From contig CAMZGD010000006.1 of assembly GCA_947306365.1 (NCBI GenBank), positions 1 to 64,000 on the forward strand: 64,000 nucleotides of DNA. The letters are read 5' to 3'. Position 1 is the stretch's first letter. Each line of letters opens with the position of its first letter. Made by a program: the position numbers and the translations under genes. Below the pieces are notes generated by a model. That model was not told the origin of the DNA, made no database searches, and saw nothing but the letters and a program-made list of their open reading frames with translations. This DNA is from an uncultured Bacteroidales bacterium. GTDB lineage: Bacteria > Bacteroidota > Bacteroidia > Bacteroidales > UBA932. Shown here piece after piece: positions 56,568 to 64,000 of the stretch.

Positions 56568-57452
56568 CTACCTAGGCTCCATGTGGATGGTGACGAGGGT
56601 GGCGGGGCCGAAACGGTCCTTGAGTTTGTATTCGACGGCGGTCACGATGTCGTGTGCCGCCTCGAGGGACATTTCGCCGTCGAGCCGGACGTGCGCCTCG
56701 ATGGCGATCCGGTTTCCGATCCGCCGGGTGCGGAGGTTGTGCGGCTCGGCAATCTCCGGGAACGACCGGATGATCGATTCGATCTCCCGTTCCGTGTCGT
56801 CCGGAAGCGAGCCGTCCGTCAGCTCCCCGGCGCTCCCCTTCAGCAGGTCCCAGGCCACTTTCACCAGCAGGGCGCCCACCACGACCGATGCGAGCGGATC
56901 GAGCACGGCCCAGCGCTGTCCAAGGAGCAGCGCCCCGCCGATGCCGACGGCGGCGCCGATGGACGACAGCGCGTCGCTCCGGTGATGCCAGGCGTTCGCC
57001 ACCACGGCGGGAGAGTCCAGCGCCTTGCCTTTTGCCACGGTATAGCGGTACAGCACTTCCTTGACGACGATCGACACGAGCGCCGCCCACAGGGCCAGCC
57101 GGCCCGGCATCGTGAGGGTCTCCCCCTGCAGCCAGCGCGCGATCTTCACCGCGCCGGAGACGATGATGCCGATGGCCGCGCCCACCAGGGCGAGTGCGAC
57201 GAACAGTGTTGCCAGGGTTTCGAACTTCCCGTGCCCGTAGTCGTGCGACGCATCCTGCGGCTTCGCTCCGATCCGGATGAAGACGATTACGATCAGGTCG
57301 GTCAGGAAGTCCGACAGCGAATGCACGGCATCCGCCATCATCGCGGCGCTGTGCCCCACGATGCCGGCCACGAACTTGAAAGCCATCAGCGTAAGATTGC
57401 CGAGGCTGCCCACCAGGGTGACCCTTGTCAGTTCTTTTTCACGCACTGCCAT
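56568..57452 (-). CDS. Cation diffusion facilitator family transporter
   Basis: 294 aa, six TM helices. The metal sites of helices 2 and 5 are seen as ADAVHSLSDFL and AWHHRSDALSS (H/D-x3-D); the C-terminal cytoplasmic domain (about 205-294) has ERE...HNLRTRRIGNRIAIEAH-type ferredoxin-like sequence. It exports Zn, Fe, Mn or Co in exchange for protons. Metal cannot be told with certainty. First core gene to the right of the island, divergent from the Dcu gene. Confidence 0.93.
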   Translation of the reverse strand: MAVREKELTRVTLVGSLGNLTLMAFKFVAGIVGHSAAMMADAVHSLSDFLTDLIVIVFIRIGAKPQDASHDYGHGKFETLATLFVALALVGAAIGIIVSGAVKIARWLQGETLTMPGRLALWAALVSIVVKEVLYRYTVAKGKALDSPAVVANAWHHRSDALSSIGAAVGIGGALLLGQRWAVLDPLASVVVGALLVKVAWDLLKGSAGELTDGSLPDDTEREIESIIRSFPEIAEPHNLRTRRIGNRIAIEAHVRLDGEMSLEAAHDIVTAVEYKLKDRFGPATLVTIHMEPR

Positions 57453-57510
57453 CGCCGAAAGTTCAGTCTTGCGAAGTTACATACTTTCACGGATATTCAA
57501 AAGAAATGCG

Positions 57511-57518
57511 TAACTTTG
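57511..57518 (+). promoter_or_regulatory. -7 box of the Dcu transporter gene
   Basis: TAACTTTG at 57511-57518, 28 nt before ATG 57547. Confidence 0.65.
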
Positions 57519-57546
57519 AAGAATAATGCTTTGACCTGACTGACCT

Positions 57547-58923
57547 ATGACTTTTACCATGATCATCGAGCTGCTGATCGTCCTTGCGGCTCTGTACGTA
57601 GGTTCCCGCTACGGTTCACTGGCGCTCGGCGCCATCTCGGGCATCGGCCTCGCCATCCTCGTCTTCGGCTTCGGACTCAAGCCGGGCACGCCGCCCACCG
57701 ACGTCATCTACATCATCATCGCCGCCGTCACCTGCGCCGGCACGCTGCAGGCCTCCGGCGGCATGGACTGGATGATCCAGATCGCCGAGAAGATGCTCCG
57801 CAAGCATCCGGAGCACATCACTTTCCTCGGCCCGCTGGTGACGTTCTTCCTTACGGTCCTGGTGGGTACCGGCCACGTGGTCTATACGGTGATGCCGATC
57901 ATCTGCGACATCGCCTTGAAGAAGAACATCCGTCCCGAGCGGCCCTGCGCCGTGGCTTCGATCGCCTCGCAGGTGGGCATCACCTGCTCGCCCATCGCAG
58001 CCGCCGTCGTGGCCTTCGTCACGATCTCCAACGCCAACGGCTATATGGTCACGATCCCGCAGGTGCTGATGGTCACCATCCCTGCCTGCCTCTGCGGCCT
58101 GATGTGCGCGGCCCTCGCCTCCTACCGGCGCGGCAAGGACCTCGACAAGGATCCCGAATTCCTCCGCAGGAAGGCCGACCCGGAACAGTACGCCTATATG
58201 TACGGCAACTCCGCCACGACGCTCGACAAGGTCATCACCCGGGAAGCCAAGGCCTCCGTGTTCGTGTTCCTGGGCGCCCTGCTGGTCATCGTCGCGTTCG
58301 CTTTCTGCCAGATGATCCATACGGCCGACGGGAAGACCATCGCCCAGGCCATCGAACTGCCGAAGATGAACATCTGCATCCAGATCATCATGCTGGTGGC
58401 GGCCGCCTGCAACATCATGTTCTGCAAGGCCTCGCCCAAGAAGGCGGTGGCCGGCGCCGTGTGGCAGTCCGGAATGGTGGCCGTGGTGGCCATCTACGGC
58501 ATCGCCTGGCTGGCCGACACCTACTTCAGCAACTATCTGGAACAGATGGAGCAGATGCTCGGCAACATTGTGGCCAACTACCCGTGGGCCATCGCCTTCG
58601 TGTTCTTCATCGTCTCGGTGCTCATCAATTCGCAGGGCGCCGTGGTGGTCGCCATGCTGCCGCTGGCCTACCATCTGGGCATCGCCGGACCGGTGCTGCT
58701 CGGCGTGCTCCCAAGCGTGTACGGCTACTTCTTCATCCCGAACTATCCGTCGGATATCGCCACGGTCAACTTCGACCGCTCCGGCACCACCCGCATCGGC
58801 AAGTACCTGCTCAACCACAGTTTCATGCTGCCGGGACTGATCTGCGTGTCGGTGTCGTCCATCGTGGGCTACCTCATCACGAACGTGTTCTTCCCGGGCT
58901 ATTTCGCCGGGTTCCTGCAGTAG
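57547..58923 (+). CDS. Anaerobic C4-dicarboxylate transporter (Dcu family)
   Basis: 458 aa, 10-12 TM segments. The Dcu signatures are TCAGTLQASGGMDWMI, LVGTGHVVYTVMPIICD, ASIASQVGITCSPIAAAVVA and the C-terminal YFFIPNYPSDIATVNFDRSG. DcuA/B exchange fumarate, malate, aspartate and succinate under anaerobic conditions, in keeping with a succinate-producing Bacteroidales fermenter. Monocistronic, own -7 box. Confidence 0.95.
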   Translation: MTFTMIIELLIVLAALYVGSRYGSLALGAISGIGLAILVFGFGLKPGTPPTDVIYIIIAAVTCAGTLQASGGMDWMIQIAEKMLRKHPEHITFLGPLVTFFLTVLVGTGHVVYTVMPIICDIALKKNIRPERPCAVASIASQVGITCSPIAAAVVAFVTISNANGYMVTIPQVLMVTIPACLCGLMCAALASYRRGKDLDKDPEFLRRKADPEQYAYMYGNSATTLDKVITREAKASVFVFLGALLVIVAFAFCQMIHTADGKTIAQAIELPKMNICIQIIMLVAAACNIMFCKASPKKAVAGAVWQSGMVAVVAIYGIAWLADTYFSNYLEQMEQMLGNIVANYPWAIAFVFFIVSVLINSQGAVVVAMLPLAYHLGIAGPVLLGVLPSVYGYFFIPNYPSDIATVNFDRSGTTRIGKYLLNHSFMLPGLICVSVSSIVGYLITNVFFPGYFAGFLQ

Positions 58924-58968
58924 ACGGACGAAATCCCGTTTTTTTGTAGAAGTTCAATCTTTTATGCC

Positions 58969-58976
58969 TACCTTTG
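58969..58976 (+). promoter_or_regulatory. Promoter of the histidine-degradation genes
   Basis: TACCTTTG at 58969-58976; transcript start about 58983 and ATG at 59022. It excludes the in-frame start at 58974. Confidence 0.7.
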
Positions 58977-59021
58977 AAAATTCAAACAAATCATACGTCA
59001 AAACGAGATAACAGCAACAAT

Positions 59022-60731
59022 ATGAAACAAATCGTCGAGTGCGTCCCCAACTACAGCGAGGGACGCGATAAATCCGTAATTGACAGCATCGTCGCCGCCA
59101 TCGCCTCCGTCGGGGAGGTGAAGGTGCTCGACGTGGATCCGGGCGAGGCCACCAACCGTACCGTCGTGACCTTCGTGGGCGAACCGGAAGCCGTGTGCGA
59201 AGCCGCGTTCCGCGGCGCGGCCCGGGCGCAGGAGCTCATCGACATGCGACATCACCACGGCGCCCATCCCCGCTCGGGTGCGACGGACGTGCTTCCGCTC
59301 ATCCCCGTGGCAGGCATCACGCTCGAAGAATGCGCTTCCCTGGCAAGACAGCTGGCGAAGCGCCTTTTCGTTGAACTGGGCATCCCGTGCTACTGCTATG
59401 AGGCGGCCGCCTTCAAGCCGGAGCGCAAGAACCTGGCGGTCTGCCGCGCCGGCGAATACGAGGCGCTGCCCGAGAAGATCGCCGACCCCGACCGCCGTCC
59501 CGACTTCAGCCCCGACGCCTACAACGACACCGTGGCCCGCTGCGGCGCGACGAACGTCGGCGCCCGCAATTTCCTGGTGGCGGTGAACTACAACCTCAAC
59601 ACCACCTCCACCCGCCGGGCGATGGCCGTCGCCTTCGACGTGCGCGAGAAGGGCCGCAAGGCCCGCGAGGGCGGTTCCCTCACCGGCAAGCTGCTCAAGG
59701 ACGAGAACGGCGAGCAGATCTGGATCCCCGGCACGCTGAAGGGCTGCAAGGCCATCGGCTGGTACATCGACGAATACGGCATCGCCCAAGTGTCGATGAA
59801 CATCACCGACATCGACGCCACGCCGCTCCACGTCGCCTACGAAGAGGTAACGCGCGCGGCCGCGGCACGCGGCCTGCGCGTGACCGGCGCCGAGATCGTC
59901 GGCCTCGTGCCGAAGAAGGTGCTGCTCGAAGCCGGCCGGTTCTACCTGGCCCGCCAGCAGCGTTCGCTCGGCATCGACGAAAGCGAAATCCTCAAGATCG
60001 CGGTCAAGTCGATGTCGCTCGACGACCTCAAGCCGTTCGACCCGAAAGAGAAAGTCATCGAATTCCTGATGCAGGACGAAGCCGAAGAGGCGAAGAAGCA
60101 CCGCCTCGTGCGGATGACGGCCGAGGGCTTTGCCCGCGAGACCGCCTCCGAATCGCCCGCTCCGGGCGGCGGATCGATCTCCGCCTATATGGGCGCCCTT
60201 GCCGCCGCACTCGGCACGATGGTCGCCAACCTGTCGTCGCACAAACGCGGCTGGGACGACCGCTGGAAGGAATTCTCCGACGTGGCGGAACAGGGTCAGG
60301 CCCTGATGCAGGAACTGCTCGACCTCGTGGACGAGGATACCGCCGCCTTCGACCGCATCATGGCCTGCTTCGGCATGCCGAAGGGAACCGATGAGGAAAA
60401 GGCCGCCCGGGCTGCCGCCATCGAGGAAGCCACGCTTTACGCCGCATCCGTGCCGCTCAAGACGATGGAGGCTTCGCTCAAGACGCTGCCGCTGGCCCTC
60501 GAGATGGCCCGCAAGGGCAATCCGGCCTCCGCATCGGACGCCGGCGTCGCCGCCCTCGCCGCCCGTGCCGCCTGCCGCGGCGCCGAGCTCAACGTCCGCA
60601 TCAACGCATCCGGCCTGAAAGACAAGACCCCGGCCGAGCCGCTGATCGCCCGTGCCGCCGCCATCCTCAAGGAGGCGGAAGCCCTGGAAGCCCAAGTCAT
60701 CGAAGCCGTCAACGGCCATATCAACGGATAA
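59022..60731 (+). CDS. ftcD: Fused glutamate formiminotransferase / formimino-THF cyclodeaminase
   Basis: 569 aa from ATG 59022. Residues 1-330 are glutamate formiminotransferase (VECVPNYSEGRDKSVID at the start, HHGAHPRSGATDVLPLIPVA, VAVNYNLNT). Residues about 365-565 are the cyclodeaminase (ESPAPGGGSISAYMGALAAA). The bifunctional enzyme moves the formimino group from N-formimino-glutamate to tetrahydrofolate and releases ammonia. First gene of the operon ftcD-hutU-hutH for histidine use; hutI is not in the window. Confidence 0.96.
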   Translation: MKQIVECVPNYSEGRDKSVIDSIVAAIASVGEVKVLDVDPGEATNRTVVTFVGEPEAVCEAAFRGAARAQELIDMRHHHGAHPRSGATDVLPLIPVAGITLEECASLARQLAKRLFVELGIPCYCYEAAAFKPERKNLAVCRAGEYEALPEKIADPDRRPDFSPDAYNDTVARCGATNVGARNFLVAVNYNLNTTSTRRAMAVAFDVREKGRKAREGGSLTGKLLKDENGEQIWIPGTLKGCKAIGWYIDEYGIAQVSMNITDIDATPLHVAYEEVTRAAAARGLRVTGAEIVGLVPKKVLLEAGRFYLARQQRSLGIDESEILKIAVKSMSLDDLKPFDPKEKVIEFLMQDEAEEAKKHRLVRMTAEGFARETASESPAPGGGSISAYMGALAAALGTMVANLSSHKRGWDDRWKEFSDVAEQGQALMQELLDLVDEDTAAFDRIMACFGMPKGTDEEKAARAAAIEEATLYAASVPLKTMEASLKTLPLALEMARKGNPASASDAGVAALAARAACRGAELNVRINASGLKDKTPAEPLIARAAAILKEAEALEAQVIEAVNGHING

Positions 60732-60737
60732 GCAGCC

Positions 60738-62756
60738 ATGAACGCATTTCAGGAAGAAATACTGGCAGGAATCCCGGCGGAGTTGCCGGAGGCCAGGCCT
60801 TACGACAAAGAGATCAACCACGCGCCGAAGCGCAAGGACATCCTTACGCCCGAGCAGAAGGTCCTGGCGCTGAAGAACGCGCTGCGCTATTTTCCCGCGC
60901 GGCACCACGCGGTGCTGGCGAAGGAATTCGCCGCGGAACTGAAGGCCTACGGCCGCATCTATATGTACCGGTTCCGCCCGTCTTACGAGATGTACGCCCG
61001 ACCGGTGGAAGAATATCCGGCCAGGTCGCGGCAGGCTGCGGGCATCATGGCGATGATCCAGAACAACCTGGACCCGCGCGTCGCCCAGCATCCCCACGAG
61101 CTCATCATCTACGGCGGCAACGGCGCCATCTTCCAGAACTGGGCCCAGTACCGGCTCGTGATGCAGTACCTCGCCACGATGACGGACGAGCAAACGCTCG
61201 TAATGTACTCCGGCCATCCCCTCGGCCTGTTCCCCAGCCATAAGGACGCCCCGCGCGTGATCGTCACCAACGGCATGGTCATTCCGAACTACTCCAAGCC
61301 CGACGACTGGGAACGGATGAACGCAATGGGCGTCAGCCAGTACGGGCAGATGACCGCCGGAAGCTATATGTACATCGGCCCCCAGGGCATCGTCCACGGC
61401 ACGACGATCACCGTGATGAACGCCGCCCGCAAGCAGCTCCGCAAGCGCGGCGCCGCGAACACCGACGACCGCGGCGGGATGCTCTTCGTGACGGCCGGCC
61501 TCGGCGGCATGTCCGGCGCCCAGCCCAAGGCGGGCAACATCGCGGGTGTGGTGAGCGTCACGGCGGAGATCAATCCACTTGCGGCGCAGAAGCGCTACGA
61601 CCAGGGATGGGTGGACGAACTCCACTACGACCTGGGCGAACTCATCCCGCGTATCCGCAAGGCGATGGCCGCCAAAGAAGTCGTCTCGCTGGCCTATGTC
61701 GGCAACGTCGTCGACCTCTGGGAGCGCCTCGCCGACGAGGGTGTGCCCGTCGACCTCGGCTCCGACCAGACCTCGCTGCACAACCCCTGGGCGGGCGGCT
61801 ATTATCCGGCCGGTTACAGCCTGGAGGAATCCAAGAAGATGATGGCCGACGACCCTGCCCGCTTCAAGGAAGCGGTCCAGGCTTCGCTCCGCCGCCACGT
61901 GGCCGCCATCAACCGTCTGACGGCCAAGGGTATGTATTTCTTCGACTACGGCAACGCATTCCTGCTGGAGAGTTCCCGTGCCGGTGCCGACATCCTGCTG
62001 CCCGACGGTCGTTTCCGCTATCCGAGCTACGTGCAGGACATCATGGGCCCGATGTATTTCGACTACGGCTTCGGCCCGTTCCGCTGGGTCTGCCTCAGCG
62101 AAAGTCCGGAGGACCTCGCGCTGACCGACCAGCTCGCGATGCAGGTGCTCGGCCAGATCGCGGCCACGGCGCCCGATGAGATCGCCGGCCAGATGCGCGA
62201 CAACATCCGCTGGATCGACGAGGCCGGCCGCAACCACCTGGTCGTCGGTTCCCAGGCCCGCATCCTTTACGCCGACTGCGAGGGCCGCACGAAGATTGCG
62301 CTCGCCTTCAACGAAGCCATCCGCGACGGCCGACTCCACGGTCCCGTCGTCCTGGGCCGCGACCACCACGACGTATCCGGCACCGACTCGCCGTTCCGCG
62401 AGACCTCGAACATCTACGACGGCTCGCAGTTCTGCGCCGACATGGCCGTCCAGAACGTCATCGGCGACGGCTTCCGCGGCGCCACGTGGGTTTCGATCCA
62501 CAACGGCGGCGGCGTAGGCTGGGGCGAGGTGATCAACGGTGGCTTCGGGATGGTGATCGACGGGTCCGACGATTCGGCCCGCCACATCCGGGAGATGCTC
62601 TTCTGGGACGTGAACAACGGCATCGCACGGCGCAGCTGGGCCCGCAACGAGGGCGCCCGCTTCGCCATCGAGCGCGAGATGGCCCGCACGCCCGGCCTCC
62701 GCGTCACCCTTCCCAATATGGCCGATGACGCCTTGATACAATCCGTTTTGAAATAA
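60738..62756 (+). CDS. hutU: Urocanate hydratase
   Basis: 672 aa. Converts urocanate to imidazolonepropionate using tightly bound NAD. Family features: IYGGNGAIFQNWAQYRL, MYSGHPLGLFPSH, TAGSYMYIGPQGIVHGTTIT, the NAD-binding GLGGMSGAQPKAG, the active-site Cys/Asp region DLGSDQTSLHNPW-type, and the late GRDHHDVSGTDSP and HNGGGVGWGEVINGG. Longer than the B. subtilis or Pseudomonas enzymes (about 555 aa), as in other Bacteroidota. ATG is 6 nt after the ftcD stop. Confidence 0.96.
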   Translation: MNAFQEEILAGIPAELPEARPYDKEINHAPKRKDILTPEQKVLALKNALRYFPARHHAVLAKEFAAELKAYGRIYMYRFRPSYEMYARPVEEYPARSRQAAGIMAMIQNNLDPRVAQHPHELIIYGGNGAIFQNWAQYRLVMQYLATMTDEQTLVMYSGHPLGLFPSHKDAPRVIVTNGMVIPNYSKPDDWERMNAMGVSQYGQMTAGSYMYIGPQGIVHGTTITVMNAARKQLRKRGAANTDDRGGMLFVTAGLGGMSGAQPKAGNIAGVVSVTAEINPLAAQKRYDQGWVDELHYDLGELIPRIRKAMAAKEVVSLAYVGNVVDLWERLADEGVPVDLGSDQTSLHNPWAGGYYPAGYSLEESKKMMADDPARFKEAVQASLRRHVAAINRLTAKGMYFFDYGNAFLLESSRAGADILLPDGRFRYPSYVQDIMGPMYFDYGFGPFRWVCLSESPEDLALTDQLAMQVLGQIAATAPDEIAGQMRDNIRWIDEAGRNHLVVGSQARILYADCEGRTKIALAFNEAIRDGRLHGPVVLGRDHHDVSGTDSPFRETSNIYDGSQFCADMAVQNVIGDGFRGATWVSIHNGGGVGWGEVINGGFGMVIDGSDDSARHIREMLFWDVNNGIARRSWARNEGARFAIEREMARTPGLRVTLPNMADDALIQSVLK

Positions 62757-62807
62757 TCGAATAACACCGTGGCACCTATTGCGCTGACAGACAGTTGTTT
62801 ACCCAAA

Positions 62808-62835
62808 ATCGGTTGCGTGATTTTACGCAACCGAT
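62808..62835 (+). other. Perfect hairpin between hutU and hutH
   Basis: Stem ATCGGTTGCGT (62808-62818) and ACGCAACCGAT (62825-62835), 6-nt loop, no T run after it. It could lower read-through into hutH, protect the hutU mRNA 3' end or be an operator. The rest of the 140-bp gap holds no gene. Confidence 0.7.
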
Positions 62836-62896
62836 AATAAGCAAACGATTGATTATCAGGGATGTAGATGCCACACTTCATAAGCAGCAACAGACT

Positions 62897-64000
62897 ATGC
62901 ATTATATCTCTCACGAACATCTGACGCTGGAGCGGGTCCGGCAGATCATCGAGACGGGCGAGCAGCTTGCCCTCTCGCAGGAAGCCGTGGCGGCCATCGA
63001 GAAATGCCGCCGCTATCTCGACACCAAGATGGAAGACATCGGCCGTCCCGTGTACGGCATCACCACGGGTTTCGGTTCGCTCTACAACGTGACCATTCCC
63101 GCCGAAGACCTTTCGCAGCTGCAGCACAACCTCGTGATGTCGCACGCCTGCGGAACCGGCGAACGCGTCCGTCCGGCCATCGTCAAGCTGATGCTCCTGC
63201 TCAAGGCGCAGTCGCTCTCCTACGGCCACTCCGGCGCCCAGCTGGTCACCGTGCAGCGGCTCATCGACATGTTCAACCACGACATCCTGCCCGTCGTCTA
63301 CCAGCAGGGCTCGCTCGGCGCCTCCGGCGACCTCGCGCCCCTCGCCCACCTCAGCCTGCCGCTCATCGGCCTGGGAGAAGTGCTGTACGACGGGAAGGTG
63401 CGTCCTTCCGCCGAAGTCTGGAAGGAATTCGGCTGGGAGCCCATCCGGCTGCAGTCGAAGGAAGGCCTGGCGCTGCTCAACGGCACGCAGTTCATGAGCG
63501 CGCACGCCGTATGGGCCCTCATCCAGGCGCAGCGTCTCTCCAAGTGGGCCGACCTGATCGGCGCCATCTCGCTGGAAGCCTACGACGGCCGCATCGAGCC
63601 GTTCCTGCCGCTCAGCCACAAGATCCGTCCCCACAAGGGACAGATGGCTACGGCCGCCCGCTTCCTCGAAGTGCTCGAGGGCAGCGAACTTATCCGCCGG
63701 CCCAAGGAACACGTGCAGGATCCCTACTCGTTCCGCTGCATCCCGCAGGTGCACGGCGCGGTGAAGGACAACCTCGCCTACGTGCAGTCGGTCATCGAAA
63801 ACGAGATCAACGCCGCCACCGACAACCCCAACGTCTTCCCCGACGAGGACATGGTGATCTCGGCCGGCAACTTCCACGGCGAACCCATCGCCATCCCGAT
63901 GGACTCGATGGCCATCGCCCTGTCGGAACTGGCCAGCATCTCGGAACGCCGCACATACCTGCTCATCCACGGCTACCGCGGCCTGCCCCGCTACCTGGCG
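62897..64000 (+). CDS. hutH: Histidine ammonia-lyase, N-terminal part
   Basis: 368 codons are present and the frame is still open at the window edge (complete HutH is about 500 aa). Removes ammonia from histidine to give urocanate. Visible are YGITTGFGSLYN, the MIO-forming Ala-Ser-Gly in GSLGASGDLAPLAHL, and LLNGTQFMSAHAV, then DNPNVFPDEDMVISAGNFHG. ATG 62897 starts MHYISHEHLTLERVRQII. Completes histidine to glutamate degradation with hutU and ftcD. Confidence 0.96.
   Translation, partial: MHYISHEHLTLERVRQIIETGEQLALSQEAVAAIEKCRRYLDTKMEDIGRPVYGITTGFGSLYNVTIPAEDLSQLQHNLVMSHACGTGERVRPAIVKLMLLLKAQSLSYGHSGAQLVTVQRLIDMFNHDILPVVYQQGSLGASGDLAPLAHLSLPLIGLGEVLYDGKVRPSAEVWKEFGWEPIRLQSKEGLALLNGTQFMSAHAVWALIQAQRLSKWADLIGAISLEAYDGRIEPFLPLSHKIRPHKGQMATAARFLEVLEGSELIRRPKEHVQDPYSFRCIPQVHGAVKDNLAYVQSVIENEINAATDNPNVFPDEDMVISAGNFHGEPIAIPMDSMAIALSELASISERRTYLLIHGYRGLPRYLA

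Noticed and set aside
58998..62741. Open frame of 1247 codons on the minus strand
   Set aside because: It is the antisense shadow of ftcD and hutU; high GC removes stop codons. Composition is Val/Gly/Asp/His-rich without any domain.

Overview
The window is a piece of a chromosome from a GC-rich member of Bacteroidota, most likely order Bacteroidales (an Alistipes/Rikenellaceae-like or uncultured gut or rumen lineage; the genus cannot be read from sequence alone). The evidence is: (i) promoters throughout with the Bacteroidota -7 box TAnnTTTG and a TTTG-like -33 box 19-21 bp upstream, almost no Shine-Dalgarno signals; (ii) Bacteroidota families such as an OMP_b-brl receptor with a carboxypeptidase-like N-terminal domain, DUF2807 proteins, a futalosine-pathway menaquinone enzyme and small lipoproteins; (iii) the family-typical sequences of tpiA, serS, polA and rplU-rpmA.

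Layout. 1-33.0 kb is core chromosome of high GC: the end of a 2-oxoacid:ferredoxin oxidoreductase operon; queF-yhhQ (queuosine); an ECF sigma, membrane protein and DUF2807 operon; an SDR, tRNA-Leu, prmA, tpiA and marC, with two inverted copies of a ~120-bp repeat around tpiA-marC; polA, ECF sigma and rsmG; rpmH, mqnE, a PASTA protein and RluD; a large outer-membrane barrel protein; serS-ruvC; rplU-rpmA; an AlkD/uracil-glycosylase repair pair; a cyclophilin lipoprotein; dacB divergent from an exported glutamate-racemase-like lipoprotein; several RNA-modifying enzymes; and tRNA-Cys.

33.0-56.5 kb is an accessory island, visibly lower in GC apart from 34.3-34.9 kb. It is bounded by two inverted, ~87% identical copies of a 128-bp double-hairpin repeat (33031-33158 and 56396-56523). 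It holds three blocks. Block 1 (34.95-43.7 kb) is a restriction-modification cluster: Vsr endonuclease, a Sau3AI/MutH-like endonuclease, a 76-aa protein, a MORC/Hsp90-like GHKL ATPase with two uncharacterised partners, a C5-cytosine methyltransferase and a probable modification-dependent Mrr-fold nuclease. Block 2 (44.1-49.3 kb) has a DUF262-DUF1524 (GmrSD-like) nuclease, a WYL regulator, a HIRAN protein, an EVE/PUA-like protein, an ADP-ribosylglycohydrolase and a small acidic peptide gene. Block 3 (49.4-56.4 kb) is an RNA-repair block: RtcB ligase and RlaP nucleotidyltransferase, a small protein, two candidate small RNAs, an HTH-Fic protein whose catalytic His is Gln, two unknown proteins and an AAA+ ATPase with Asn in Walker B. 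A 27-bp palindrome recurs four times in block 3; two copies sit exactly between divergent promoters so that both -33 boxes lie at its ends. This suggests a single regulator controlling RNA repair together with the AAA+ ATPase.

56.5-64.0 kb is core again: a cation diffusion facilitator, a Dcu-type C4-dicarboxylate transporter, and the histidine-degradation genes ftcD (fused), hutU and hutH, the last cut by the window end.
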